Source: Ruminococcus sp. (GTDB lineage: Bacteria; Bacillota; Clostridia; Oscillospirales; Ruminococcaceae). From it: a DNA stretch of 64,000 nt. The notes beneath the pieces are model-generated. The model made no database searches and was not told the DNA's origin. It saw nothing but the letters and a program-made list of their open reading frames with translations. Positions 55,184-63,810 of the stretch are shown piece by piece. Position 1 is the stretch's first letter, and the number at the start of each line of letters is the position of its first letter. The stretch covers positions 1 through 64,000 of the forward strand of contig JAFYGE010000035.1 of NCBI GenBank assembly GCA_017543335.1, read 5' to 3'. Position numbers and translations under genes: made by a program.

Positions 55184-56440
55184 GTGAAGTTAAAAAAAAC
55201 AGCACCTTTTATTCTGGCATTAACTATGTGTACAAGTGTGCCGGTAATTTATGCGAATGCAGCAGAAAAAACTCAGAATGATGTAAAGCTTGTCGTATCA
55301 ACTGATAAAAAAGTCTATGATGGAAATGACGACATTATTGCCGAAGTAAGACTTGAAAATAACAGCGACAGCGATATCATCGACGTATCTATAGATAGTA
55401 TTATTCCTGAGGGGTATCATCTCTCAGATGACAGCAAATCTGTCCTCAGGTCAACATATGTAATGTCCGGAGATTCGATAAATTCAGAACTCGTATTGAT
55501 TTCCGATAATAAAAAGACTAATGAAACCACAACTACAGCAGTGACTACAGTAAGTTCAACTACAAAAAATGGTTCAACTACTGTGACTACAAGCAAGAGC
55601 ACTTCTGCTGAAAACACAGAAACTTCAACCACTTCCATAAAAGCTGACAAAGACGACAGTGATGATGATAAGGACTCCGGCAGCAAAGTCGCAGTTGCCG
55701 CAGTAATTGGTGCTGTACTTCTCGCAGCCGGCGGAGCTGTTGTGATTTTCAAAAAGAAAGGCAAAGGAAAGAACCTGATGATATTGCTCTGCCTGATAGC
55801 AGCAGGCTCTTTCTGTACGGTACAAGACGCTAAAGCTGACGAACCTGATGTGTATACATTCTCCGTTACTAAAGCTGTTAATGTCGCAGATAAAAAAATT
55901 GACATTACAGCTAACGTGAAGTTTTCGATCGACAAAGCAGATATGCAGTCAGCAGTAGAGGAGTATTACAGTGATAACTCCGAAGAAATAGTTTCAGTCG
56001 AAGCAGCTGCCGAGACAAGTAAGGTCTATTCTGAAAAAGAAGCGATCAAACTCTTGGCTGAAAGAGGTTTTTCAGATTTTCCGCTTACATATGACTATGA
56101 TATGAACGGAACTTATATGGATGAAAAAGAAGCATCAGCGGAGTCCGATGAAAAACATCCTATGTATCAGACTTATTTTGTTTCTGAGGACGGTTCGATA
56201 TGGACAGTATTTATTGTCGGAAAATCTATTATCGCCAATCCAGCTTCATACAATCTCGAATCTGACATAGATGCACAGGTGCTTGTGTCTGAAACAAATA
56301 CACTTACAAGCTATACCGAAATGGGCAACAAATTCTATGAAACTGTACCGAAAGAATCTGCGGTCATATTAAAGGTCGTAGATCAAATAACAAGCAAAAA
56401 ACTCAATGATCTTAATTACGAGGAGGTAATCAATCAATGA
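55184..56440 (+). CDS. Secreted/membrane protein with Thr-rich linker and internal signal-like segment
   Basis: About 418 residues if it starts at the GTG at 55184, which is spaced 9 bases from AAGGAG and opens a signal peptide (KLKKTAPFILALTMCTSVPV). An upstream ATG at 55133 is less likely. The N-terminal domain resembles a DUF11-like beta sandwich, followed by a Thr/Ser linker, an acidic stretch and a membrane helix (VAVAAVIGAVLLAAGGAVVI) ending in lysines, as in a wall-anchored protein lacking LPxTG. A second signal-like helix then starts (NLMILLCLIAAGSFC) and a second outer domain follows. It overlaps the GDSL gene by 4 bp. Function unknown. Confidence 0.7.
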   Translation: MKLKKTAPFILALTMCTSVPVIYANAAEKTQNDVKLVVSTDKKVYDGNDDIIAEVRLENNSDSDIIDVSIDSIIPEGYHLSDDSKSVLRSTYVMSGDSINSELVLISDNKKTNETTTTAVTTVSSTTKNGSTTVTTSKSTSAENTETSTTSIKADKDDSDDDKDSGSKVAVAAVIGAVLLAAGGAVVIFKKKGKGKNLMILLCLIAAGSFCTVQDAKADEPDVYTFSVTKAVNVADKKIDITANVKFSIDKADMQSAVEEYYSDNSEEIVSVEAAAETSKVYSEKEAIKLLAERGFSDFPLTYDYDMNGTYMDEKEASAESDEKHPMYQTYFVSEDGSIWTVFIVGKSIIANPASYNLESDIDAQVLVSETNTLTSYTEMGNKFYETVPKESAVILKVVDQITSKKLNDLNYEEVINQ

Positions 56441-57876
56441 AGAAAGGTCTAATGAAAAAGCTTGTATCATCCGCGATGGTGTCTCTCATGGCACTTTCAG
56501 CGATCCCCATGAGTTCATCCGCAGCAACTACAGCTGCTGATCCGCTTGTGGTCGTATCCCTTGGTGACTCTTATTCTTCCGGTGAAGGCATCCCTGCATT
56601 CTATGGACAGGACAAGGCTTGGGAACAGAGAGTTTACGACGAAGACTGGCTCGCACACAGATCAACAAAGAGCTGGCCTGGTCTGCTCGAATTTCCGGAA
56701 GTTAGCGGAAAAATGAGAGATTATAACGCAAAGCAGGTAAACTCTTCAAAGTGCAAATGGTACTTTGGAGCTGCTTCCGGTGCTGAAACAAAGCATTTCA
56801 GCAAACAGACACAGGAGAAAAAGACTTATAAGAGACTTTCTCTCTTCAAGACACTCAAAACTACATCCTATCTTCCTAAGCAGGTCGATTACATCAAAAA
56901 AGCAGCAGGAAATGTTGACTATGTAACACTTACTATAGGAGGAAACGATGTCGGATTTGCTGACATTATCACAACCTGTGCAACAGGAAGTACATATCTG
57001 CATTTCGGCAACGATAAGCTCAAGCTCGAAAAGCAGATGGATTCAATCTGGGCTCAGTTCGCTACTACAAGAGCTAATATCAAGAGCGTATACACAGGTA
57101 TACAGTCCGCAGCAGGTTCTCAGGCTAATATCATAGTAGCAGGCTATCCAAAGCTCCTCGATAAGGAAGGAAAGGGCGTTCTCATCAGTGAGAAGGAAGC
57201 TACTATCGTTAATCAGAACGTAACAAAATTCAACAACAGCATCAAGGACATTGTTAACGAATGCAAGAATCAGGGTCTTAATATCTACTTCGTTGACGTA
57301 GAGGCTGAGTTCGACAAGGACGGCGGTCATCAGGCTTACTCCGACAACGCTTGGATCAACAAGATCATCCTCACAAAGCAGGATCAGGATCTTGATCAGA
57401 GCGGCATCGCAAGTGCTTACTCCATTCATCCAAACGAGGAAGGTGCTAAGGCATACGCAAGATGCGTTAACGCTAAGATAAAAGAGATCGCTAACAAGAA
57501 GAATACTCTCCGCAGCTCAGCTATTCTTGCATCTGAAGCTCCTGCTGAAGAGGCTGTAACAGAAGAAACACCTGTTGTTTCCGGTAAGATATGTGATGAC
57601 TCTAACGAAGCTATCGAGAATGCTGTTATAAACGTATACAAGGATGACGAGATCGTTGCAACTACTACTACAGATGCTGACGGTACTTATTCTTTCGATG
57701 CTGTTGACGGCGATATCGAGATAGAAGTTCAGGCTGAGGGTTACGAAGACGCTGTTACTTCACTTAATGTTAATGAAAACGAGGATGTAGAACTCAACGT
57801 TATTTCTCTTATAAAAGAGGTAGTTGAAGAAGTTGTTGTTAATAACGCATTTTCTTTCATTAAATTCATAAGATAA
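56437..57876 (+). CDS. Secreted SGNH/GDSL-type hydrolase with C-terminal Cna-B-like domain
   Basis: 479 residues. A signal peptide (residues ~1-30) precedes the esterase domain. The nucleophile is in VVVSLGDSYSSGEGIPAF, the Gly-Asn block in TIGGNDVGFADI, and the Asp/His pair near SIHPNEEGAKAYA. After residue ~375, an acidic Ala/Glu linker leads to a carboxypeptidase-regulatory-like beta domain (VINVYKDDEIVATTTTDADG, YSFDAVDGDIEIEVQAEGYE). It probably deacylates polysaccharide or lipid outside the cell. The start overlaps the preceding stop (ATGA). A terminator lies 25 bp downstream. Confidence 0.85.
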   Translation: MKKGLMKKLVSSAMVSLMALSAIPMSSSAATTAADPLVVVSLGDSYSSGEGIPAFYGQDKAWEQRVYDEDWLAHRSTKSWPGLLEFPEVSGKMRDYNAKQVNSSKCKWYFGAASGAETKHFSKQTQEKKTYKRLSLFKTLKTTSYLPKQVDYIKKAAGNVDYVTLTIGGNDVGFADIITTCATGSTYLHFGNDKLKLEKQMDSIWAQFATTRANIKSVYTGIQSAAGSQANIIVAGYPKLLDKEGKGVLISEKEATIVNQNVTKFNNSIKDIVNECKNQGLNIYFVDVEAEFDKDGGHQAYSDNAWINKIILTKQDQDLDQSGIASAYSIHPNEEGAKAYARCVNAKIKEIANKKNTLRSSAILASEAPAEEAVTEETPVVSGKICDDSNEAIENAVINVYKDDEIVATTTTDADGTYSFDAVDGDIEIEVQAEGYEDAVTSLNVNENEDVELNVISLIKEVVEEVVVNNAFSFIKFIR

Positions 57877-57900
57877 TTACTTTTTGTAATAATACTGGCA

Positions 57901-57939
57901 AAAGCTGTGCTTTTACATCATGTAGGAGCACAGCTTTTT
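57901..57939 (+). terminator. Intrinsic terminator after the SGNH hydrolase
   Basis: AAAGCTGTGC (57901-57910) pairs with GCACAGCTTT, followed by a T run, 57928-57939. Confidence 0.85.
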
Positions 57940-57982
57940 CTAAAAATCCTTATAAATACATAAAACACGGAGGTGCAAAGAT

Positions 57983-58974
57983 ATGAAAAAGTATCGCTGG
58001 GGAATTATTGGTACAGGCAGAATAGCTCACTCATTTGCAGAGGCACTTAAAGGTGTGGAAAATGCCTCGCTTTACGCAGTAGGCTCAAGGAACTTACAGA
58101 AAGCTGAGGACTTCGCCAATAAACACGGATTTGAAAAAAGCTATGGAAGTTACGCTGAACTTGCTGCTGACCCTGATATCGACATAGTTTATATAGCAAC
58201 TCCAATGGCAAGTCATTACGCTGATTCAATGCTCTGTATAAACAGCGGCAGGAATGTTTTATGCGAAAAAAGTCTTGCACTGAATACTGCTCAGGCAGAA
58301 GAAATGATAAATACAGCTCGTAACAAAGGCATTTTCTTTATGGAGGCAATGTGGATGAAGTGCCGTCCCGTGTACCGCAAAGCTATGGAGTGGCTCAGCA
58401 GCGGAAAAATCGGGAAAGTACACTATGTTAAAGCAGACCTCTGCACTTTTACTCCATATAATAAAAATGACAGACTTTTCGCTCCCGAATGCGGCGGCGG
58501 AGCTCTTCTTGACCTCGGAGTTTATCCAATAACTTTTGCAGCCGATATTTTCGGAGATACTCCAGAAGAGATAATAAGCTTTGCAAACATTTCCCGTGAT
58601 GTTGATATAAGTAACAGTGTAACCTTAAAATATCACAATGGTGTTGCTGTATTACAGTCAGGATTTGAACTTCTTGGCTCCAACAGAGCTCTTATATCCG
58701 GCGAAAATGGCTCGATAGTTTTCGACGAATGGTTCCACTGCACATCCGGAGTCACTTTATATGACAGCTTCGGAAAGAAATTGAACGTGCGGATATACCT
58801 CCGATAGTAAACGGATATGAATATGAGATAATGGAAGCTCAGAATTGCCTTGCAAATGGACTCATAGAAAGCAGCATTATTCCACATTCCTCAACACTTG
58901 CAGTCATGAAAATCATGGACAAGTGCAGACAAAGCTGGGGATTGTATTATCCGGAGGAAAAATATGCTGAATAA
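57983..58974 (+). pseudogene. Gfo/Idh/MocA-family oxidoreductase, frameshifted near its 3' end
   Basis: The open frame from ATG at 57983 (after GGAGG) runs 274 codons to 58807. It shows the NAD(P) motif WGIIGTGRIAHSFAEAL, the CEKSLALN lysine motif and the GGGALLDLGVYPITFA segment. Beyond about 58770, the expected C-terminus continues in another frame, starting KEIERADIPPIVNGYEYEI and ending at TAA 58974. Adding one A to the AAA at about 58775 joins both parts into a 330-residue protein, the family norm. It is a sugar or inositol-type dehydrogenase of unknown substrate. The defect could be real or a sequencing error. Confidence 0.8.
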
Positions 58975-58975
58975 C

Positions 58976-59015
58976 AAAAAACGTCATAACTCAATCGGTT
59001 ATGACGTTTTTTTGC
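58976..59015. terminator. Bidirectional terminator between the oxidoreductase and metH
   Basis: AAAAACGTCATAAC and GTTATGACGTTTTT form a 14-bp perfect stem with A and T tracts on both sides. Confidence 0.9.
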
Positions 59016-59032
59016 GTATTTATTTATGGCTA

Positions 59033-61495
59033 TCAGCCATTTTCTGAATTCATAGCAGCTTCAAGTTCCTCAGCATAACGAACAGTTTCCATAGCGTCAC
59101 GGCAATAGCGGTCAGCACCGATACTGTCGGCATATTCCTGAGTAAGAACAGCTCCGCCCACGCAGACTTTGACCCACGGAGCCTGTTCACGAAGAAGTTT
59201 TATAGTATTCTCCATAGCCGGTACAGTTGTAGTCATAAGAGCACTCAGTCCCACTACCGGAGCATGAACTCTGATAGCCTCATCAACTATATCTTGCTCA
59301 GGGACGTCCTTTCCAAGATCAGAAACGGCAAATCCATAGTTTTCGAGTATAAGCTTGACTATATTCTTTCCTATATCGTGAATATCGCCATGTACAGTTG
59401 CTATTACAAACGGACTTCTTGTAGGAGCTCCGCCGTCATCAGACTCAGCCATTATGAGCTTTACCTCTTCAAATGCTGCTTTTGCGGCATCAGCTGCCAT
59501 AAGAAGCTGCGGAAGATAGACTTTCTTTTTTTCAAACTGCTCACCAACTATATTCAGTGCAGGGATTACCTCATTCTGAATAATTTCAATAGGTTTATTT
59601 TCCTTCAGAAGCTCCTTTGTAAGATTGCCGGTCTTTTCCTTCAGTCCCCTTACTATTGCATTTTGAAGCTCCGAGACTGAACTTTCATTCTGAGCCGGCT
59701 GAGATGCAGAAGAAGCTCCTCCGGCAGCACTTCCGCTTGCAGCCTGTGAGCCGGCAGGTACCATTTCAGGAAGTTTTTCCGTATAGCTGATATAGTCCAT
59801 ACAGTTTTCGTCCATATCATGCAGTGCCTTGAAAGCATAGTAGACGTTCATCATTTCAGTTGAATATGGATTCATTATCGCTGCTGAAAGTCCTTCTTCA
59901 AGGCACAGAGCAAAGAAAGTCGACGTAATAATATTTCTTACCGGAAGTCCGAAAGATACATTTGATACACCAAGTGAAGTATTGACTTCAAGTCCGTGTC
60001 TTATCATGTGAACAGCCTTCATTGTTGCGAGAGCTGCTGTTGTATCAGCTGAAATAGTCATAGCAAGAGGGTCGAAAATGAGGTCTTTTTTAGCAATACC
60101 GAATTCTGCCGCACGTTTTATAATTTTTTCAGCTATCTGAACTCTTTTCTCAGCTGTTGCAGGTATACCGTCCTCGTCAAGTGTGAGAGCTACGACGAAA
60201 CCGCCGTATTTAGCAACAAGTGGAAAAACTGCGTCCATTACTTCATCCTTGCCGTTAACAGAATTGACCATAGCTTTTCCGTTATAGGCACGAAGTCCGG
60301 CTTCCATAGCTGCCGTATCAGTTGTGTCGAGCTGAAGCGGAAGGTCGGATACAGCCTGAAGTTCCTTAACAACATTTACAAGCATTTCCGGCTCATTTAT
60401 CTCAGGCAGACCCACATTAACGTCGAGCACCTGAACTCCGGCATCCTGCTGCTTCAGACCTTCACCTAAGATATAGTCTATATCATTTTCTCTTAAAGCC
60501 TGTTTAAAGCGTTTTTTACCTGTAGGATTTATTCTTTCACCAATGAGTATAGGTGCTTTGCCGAACTCAACGGCGTGAGTGTATGACGATATAAGTGAAA
60601 ATTCCTTTTCAGTGACAGGAACAGGCTCCATTTCAGCTGCCTTATCGCACACAGCTTTGATATGTCCCGGTGTAGTGCCGCAGCATCCGCCGATTATCCT
60701 CAGACCTTTTTTCATGAGTTTTTCTATGGAGTCAGCAAATTCTTCCGGAGTTACATCAAAAACAGTCTTTCCGTTTTCAGCTCTTGGGAGTCCGGCATTT
60801 GGTTTGAGAAGCACAGGTACAGAGGAATATTCAAGATACTCCTCAATAACACCTATGAGCTGGTCGGGACCTAATGAGCAGTTTGCTCCTATTGCATCAG
60901 CGTGCATACCCTCCAGCATTGCGACCATTGAAGCCGGTGAAGCACCTGTCATCAGCTTGCCGTCACTGCCGTATGCATTTGATACAAATACCGGTAGATT
61001 TGAATTTTCCTTTGCTGCGAGCAGAGCTGCTTTAGTGTCGTAGCTGTCATTCATTGTCTCGATGAATATAAGCTCTGCACCTGCTTCAACACCGTATCTC
61101 ACGGTCTTTGCATACATCGCAACAGCATCTTCAAACTCATAGTCACCATAAGGTTTCAGCAGCTTTCCTAATGGACCAATGTCAAGTGCTATGAACTTTT
61201 CGTGGTCGCTTATACTTTCCTCACGAGCTTTTTTTGCATTTTCTATAGCAGCTGTAATAAGAGTTTTAAGCTCGTCGTCATCAAATTTAAGACCGTTCGC
61301 ACCAAAAGTATTTGAAAGTACAACGTTGCTTCCGGCATCAAAATAATTCTTTTGTATACGGACTATCTCTTCCGGATGAGTTACATTCCATCTTTCAGGG
61401 AGCTCGCCGGGCTGAAGTCCTGCTTCCTGAAGCAGAGTGCCCATACCTCCGTCCAATATAACAAAATGATCTTTCATGTATTCACGAATATCCAT
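59033..61495 (-). CDS. metH: B12-dependent methionine synthase lacking the activation domain
   Basis: 820 residues. Residues 1-~290 are the homocysteine methyltransferase domain (DGGMGTLLQEAGL, then the Zn cysteines of GANCSLGP and GGCCGTTPGH). Residues ~310-570 are the pterin-binding domain (LIGERINPTGKKRF, VLDVNVGLPEI). Residues ~615-820 are the cap and cobalamin domains, with the cobalt-ligand motif in VHGDIHDIGKNI. The C-terminal AdoMet-dependent reactivation domain of E. coli MetH is absent but is encoded separately at 61557-62240. A Ser/Ala-rich linker separates catalytic and B12 modules. The start is ATG after AGGAGA. Confidence 0.94.
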   Translation of the reverse strand: MDIREYMKDHFVILDGGMGTLLQEAGLQPGELPERWNVTHPEEIVRIQKNYFDAGSNVVLSNTFGANGLKFDDDELKTLITAAIENAKKAREESISDHEKFIALDIGPLGKLLKPYGDYEFEDAVAMYAKTVRYGVEAGAELIFIETMNDSYDTKAALLAAKENSNLPVFVSNAYGSDGKLMTGASPASMVAMLEGMHADAIGANCSLGPDQLIGVIEEYLEYSSVPVLLKPNAGLPRAENGKTVFDVTPEEFADSIEKLMKKGLRIIGGCCGTTPGHIKAVCDKAAEMEPVPVTEKEFSLISSYTHAVEFGKAPILIGERINPTGKKRFKQALRENDIDYILGEGLKQQDAGVQVLDVNVGLPEINEPEMLVNVVKELQAVSDLPLQLDTTDTAAMEAGLRAYNGKAMVNSVNGKDEVMDAVFPLVAKYGGFVVALTLDEDGIPATAEKRVQIAEKIIKRAAEFGIAKKDLIFDPLAMTISADTTAALATMKAVHMIRHGLEVNTSLGVSNVSFGLPVRNIITSTFFALCLEEGLSAAIMNPYSTEMMNVYYAFKALHDMDENCMDYISYTEKLPEMVPAGSQAASGSAAGGASSASQPAQNESSVSELQNAIVRGLKEKTGNLTKELLKENKPIEIIQNEVIPALNIVGEQFEKKKVYLPQLLMAADAAKAAFEEVKLIMAESDDGGAPTRSPFVIATVHGDIHDIGKNIVKLILENYGFAVSDLGKDVPEQDIVDEAIRVHAPVVGLSALMTTTVPAMENTIKLLREQAPWVKVCVGGAVLTQEYADSIGADRYCRDAMETVRYAEELEAAMNSENG

Positions 61496-61556
61496 TTTTA
61501 TCTCCTGTCAATAAAGGCATCACCGTACAATTAGTGTATGTATTGCCTGAAATATA

Positions 61557-62240
61557 TCATAATCGTTCAAGTCCGATTATAGCGGTGACTGATTTAGAGG
61601 GTGCCATAAGAAATGACTCTCCAAGAGTTATCCCCATTCGTCTGCCTGCGTCAAGAAGGCTCAGAAATTCCTTCTGCACCGTTATCGGAAGGTCACCAAA
61701 TCCCGGAGAGTATCTCGGATGAGCTTTATACCCCGAAAGTCTTGCCGCTTCCTTCACATCAGAATTGAACTTGTTGCATAATGCTTCCGCACGCTCTGCA
61801 CCGCAAGCCTGCATATAAAGAGCCATTTTAGTATCTGTTCTCTCATATCTTCTTATGAACATATCAATTCCGGAACCTATAGTTGCCGCAAATAGAACAG
61901 CCTTTCCGCAGTCTTTCATATTCATTTTGAGCTTTTCAGAGTGCTGCTGAAACGGAAGTATAAGAAATCCTTCTTCATCACGCTTTACCGTGACTATCTT
62001 ATATCCGACTTTAAAACTTAGTTTCCCTTCTACAAGTTTTGCGGCTTTTTCGGCAGTCTCCAATACATCCGGAGCATCATCAGTTCCGTCTGCAATAGCT
62101 TTTGCACGAATGAGTGGGAACCCTGAATATCGCAGTAATTCGGTCATATTGACTTCCGGAGGCTCATATTCCAGATACTGTGTGACCGCAGCACCGTCAT
62201 TTTCTATATCATCAGCTATCTTGCTTACGAATCCGCTCAT
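61557..62240 (-). CDS. Stand-alone methionine synthase activation domain protein
   Basis: 227 residues matching the vitamin B12-dependent methionine synthase activation domain. The AdoMet-binding motif is seen in RYSPGFGDLPITVQKE, and ACGAERAEALCNKF is the preceding helix. It reactivates oxidised cob(II)alamin on MetH by reductive methylation with AdoMet. It overlaps metF by 4 bp (ATGA) and precedes metH by 61 bp, so it is the missing part of the MetH in the same operon. Confidence 0.88.
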   Translation of the reverse strand: MSGFVSKIADDIENDGAAVTQYLEYEPPEVNMTELLRYSGFPLIRAKAIADGTDDAPDVLETAEKAAKLVEGKLSFKVGYKIVTVKRDEEGFLILPFQQHSEKLKMNMKDCGKAVLFAATIGSGIDMFIRRYERTDTKMALYMQACGAERAEALCNKFNSDVKEAARLSGYKAHPRYSPGFGDLPITVQKEFLSLLDAGRRMGITLGESFLMAPSKSVTAIIGLERL

Positions 62241-63124
62241 AAAAAGTCCTTCCAGAGTATATCAGAAAGATTATCCATTATTGCCTGAGCAACGTCAGGT
62301 TTGTTCATAGAGTACACATGAACATTTGTAACTCCGTTTGCATAAAGGTCGATTATCTGGTCAGTAGCATATGCAATACCGGCTTGTTTCATTGCATCCG
62401 GGTCCTGTCCGAAATAGTCAACTATTGCTTTGAAACGCTGAGGCATGAAAGAGCCTGAAAGCTTTATAGCACGTTCTACCTGATTTGCGTTGGTGATCGG
62501 CATTATTCCGGGTATTACAGGAACGGTTATACCTGCTTCACGAATTTTGTACAAAAAATTATAGAAAAGATTATTGTCAAAAACCATCTGTGTTACAAGA
62601 AATTCTGCACCTGCGTCAACTTTTTCCTTCAAGTGAAGTATGTCCTCACGCTGATTTGGACTTTCAGGATGCACCTCAGGATAGCAGGCAGCTCCGATAC
62701 AAAAGTCGTACCCACTCTCTTTTATATCCCTGATAAGTTCAACAGCATACCGATAATCCCACTGAGTTCTGTCAGTAGCCTCAAGCTCCGGAGTAAGGTC
62801 ACCTCTGAGAGCCATTATATTCTGTAGTCCAAGGTCATGTATCTCTTTTATTTTAGCTTTGACAGTATCACGATTTGATGATACACAAGTGAGGTGAGCT
62901 AAAGTAGGAACTCCATAGCGTTCCTCGATATTCTTAGCTATATCGAGTGTAAAACGGCTCGTACCGCCGCCTGCTCCGTAAGTAACGCTCATATATGCAG
63001 GTTTATTTGCAGCTATATGCTCGGTAGTCTCTTTAACTCCCTCAAATCCGGCTTCCTTTTTCGGCGGAAAAACCTCAAATGAAAGAGACATATTCTTTCT
63101 GTTGAGTATATCTATTATCTTCAT
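62237..63124 (-). CDS. metF: 5,10-methylenetetrahydrofolate reductase
   Basis: About 295 residues from ATG at 63124, which follows GGAAGGTG; the in-frame ATG at 63151 lacks a Shine-Dalgarno. The FAD-containing barrel shows SLSFEVFPPKKEAGF, YMSVTYGAGGGTSR, NIMALRGDLTP and TQMVFDNNLFYNF. It supplies 5-methyl-THF for MetH. It is the first gene of metF-activation domain-metH. Confidence 0.95.
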   Translation of the reverse strand: MKIIDILNRKNMSLSFEVFPPKKEAGFEGVKETTEHIAANKPAYMSVTYGAGGGTSRFTLDIAKNIEERYGVPTLAHLTCVSSNRDTVKAKIKEIHDLGLQNIMALRGDLTPELEATDRTQWDYRYAVELIRDIKESGYDFCIGAACYPEVHPESPNQREDILHLKEKVDAGAEFLVTQMVFDNNLFYNFLYKIREAGITVPVIPGIMPITNANQVERAIKLSGSFMPQRFKAIVDYFGQDPDAMKQAGIAYATDQIIDLYANGVTNVHVYSMNKPDVAQAIMDNLSDILWKDFL

Positions 63125-63160
63125 GGCGTTCACCTTCCTGTTTACTTTCATACAAAATAT

Positions 63161-63189
63161 ATTCTACCATAAAAATCACTTTAAATCAA
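63161..63189 (-). promoter_or_regulatory. Promoter of the metF-metH operon
   Basis: On the minus strand TTGATT (63184-63189) and TAGAAT (63161-63166) are 17 bp apart. The leader of about 30 bases is too short for a SAM or cobalamin riboswitch. Confidence 0.6.
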
Positions 63190-63217
63190 CAGTTATCTTA
63201 CATTGTTTTTCAAAATA

Positions 63218-63256
63218 AAAAGGACAGATACATATGCATGAAATATCTGTCCTTTT
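63218..63256. terminator. Bidirectional terminator between metF and flavodoxin genes
   Basis: AAAAGGACAGATA and TATCTGTCCTTTT form a 13-bp stem. It lies downstream of the flavodoxin gene on the minus strand. Confidence 0.85.
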
Positions 63257-63332
63257 ATATAATTGATTAATTGAAAATTTCAGGCTGAATGGTGCGATTA
63301 ATCAAATACGGCTGCAAAAGTCATGCGTAGAC

Positions 63333-63797
63333 TTAATTAATTGCAGAAAGTGCTTCTATATCCTTAGCTGACGGATTCACTTTTCCCTCAATTATCTCAG
63401 CGTTCGGAGCACTGGGCTGTAAATTTTGAACAGCTTTTCCGAAACCGCTTCCGCCTGACGTCGCAAAAAGAATGATCTTCTTTCCTGAAAAGTCATAGCT
63501 TTCAAGGAATGTATTGATGATAGTAGGTGCAATGTACCACCATACCGGGAAACCAATATATATCGTGTCATACGCAGCAATATCAGCATTTGTATCTGCA
63601 AGTGCAGGACGTGAGCTGTGGTCACTCATCTCAATGCTGCTGCGTGACTGCTTGTTTTGCCAGTTGAGGTCTGCACTTGTGTAAGGTACAGCAGGGCATA
63701 TCTCGTAAAGGTCTGCACCAGCTGCTTTTGCCAGATCATTTGCAAGTCTTGCAGTTTTGCCGCTTGCAGAAAAATATGCTACTAATTTCTTTTTCAT
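63333..63797 (-). CDS. Flavodoxin
   Basis: 154 residues. The FMN-phosphate loop is AYFSASGKTARLA, the first flavin-stacking region is FPVWWYIAPTI and the second is ATSGGSGFGKAV. This is the flavodoxin_4 type common in gut Firmicutes. It carries electrons, possibly for MetH reactivation, whose genes are nearby, but a terminator separates them. The start is ATG at 63797 after GGAGG. Confidence 0.9.
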   Translation of the reverse strand: MKKKLVAYFSASGKTARLANDLAKAAGADLYEICPAVPYTSADLNWQNKQSRSSIEMSDHSSRPALADTNADIAAYDTIYIGFPVWWYIAPTIINTFLESYDFSGKKIILFATSGGSGFGKAVQNLQPSAPNAEIIEGKVNPSAKDIEALSAIN

Positions 63798-63810
63798 AAT
63801 ATTACCTCCA

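Noticed and set aside
59033-63332. SAM or cobalamin riboswitch for the metF-metH operon
   Set aside because: The leader from the predicted start site to metF is only about 30 bases and carries no conserved riboswitch core.
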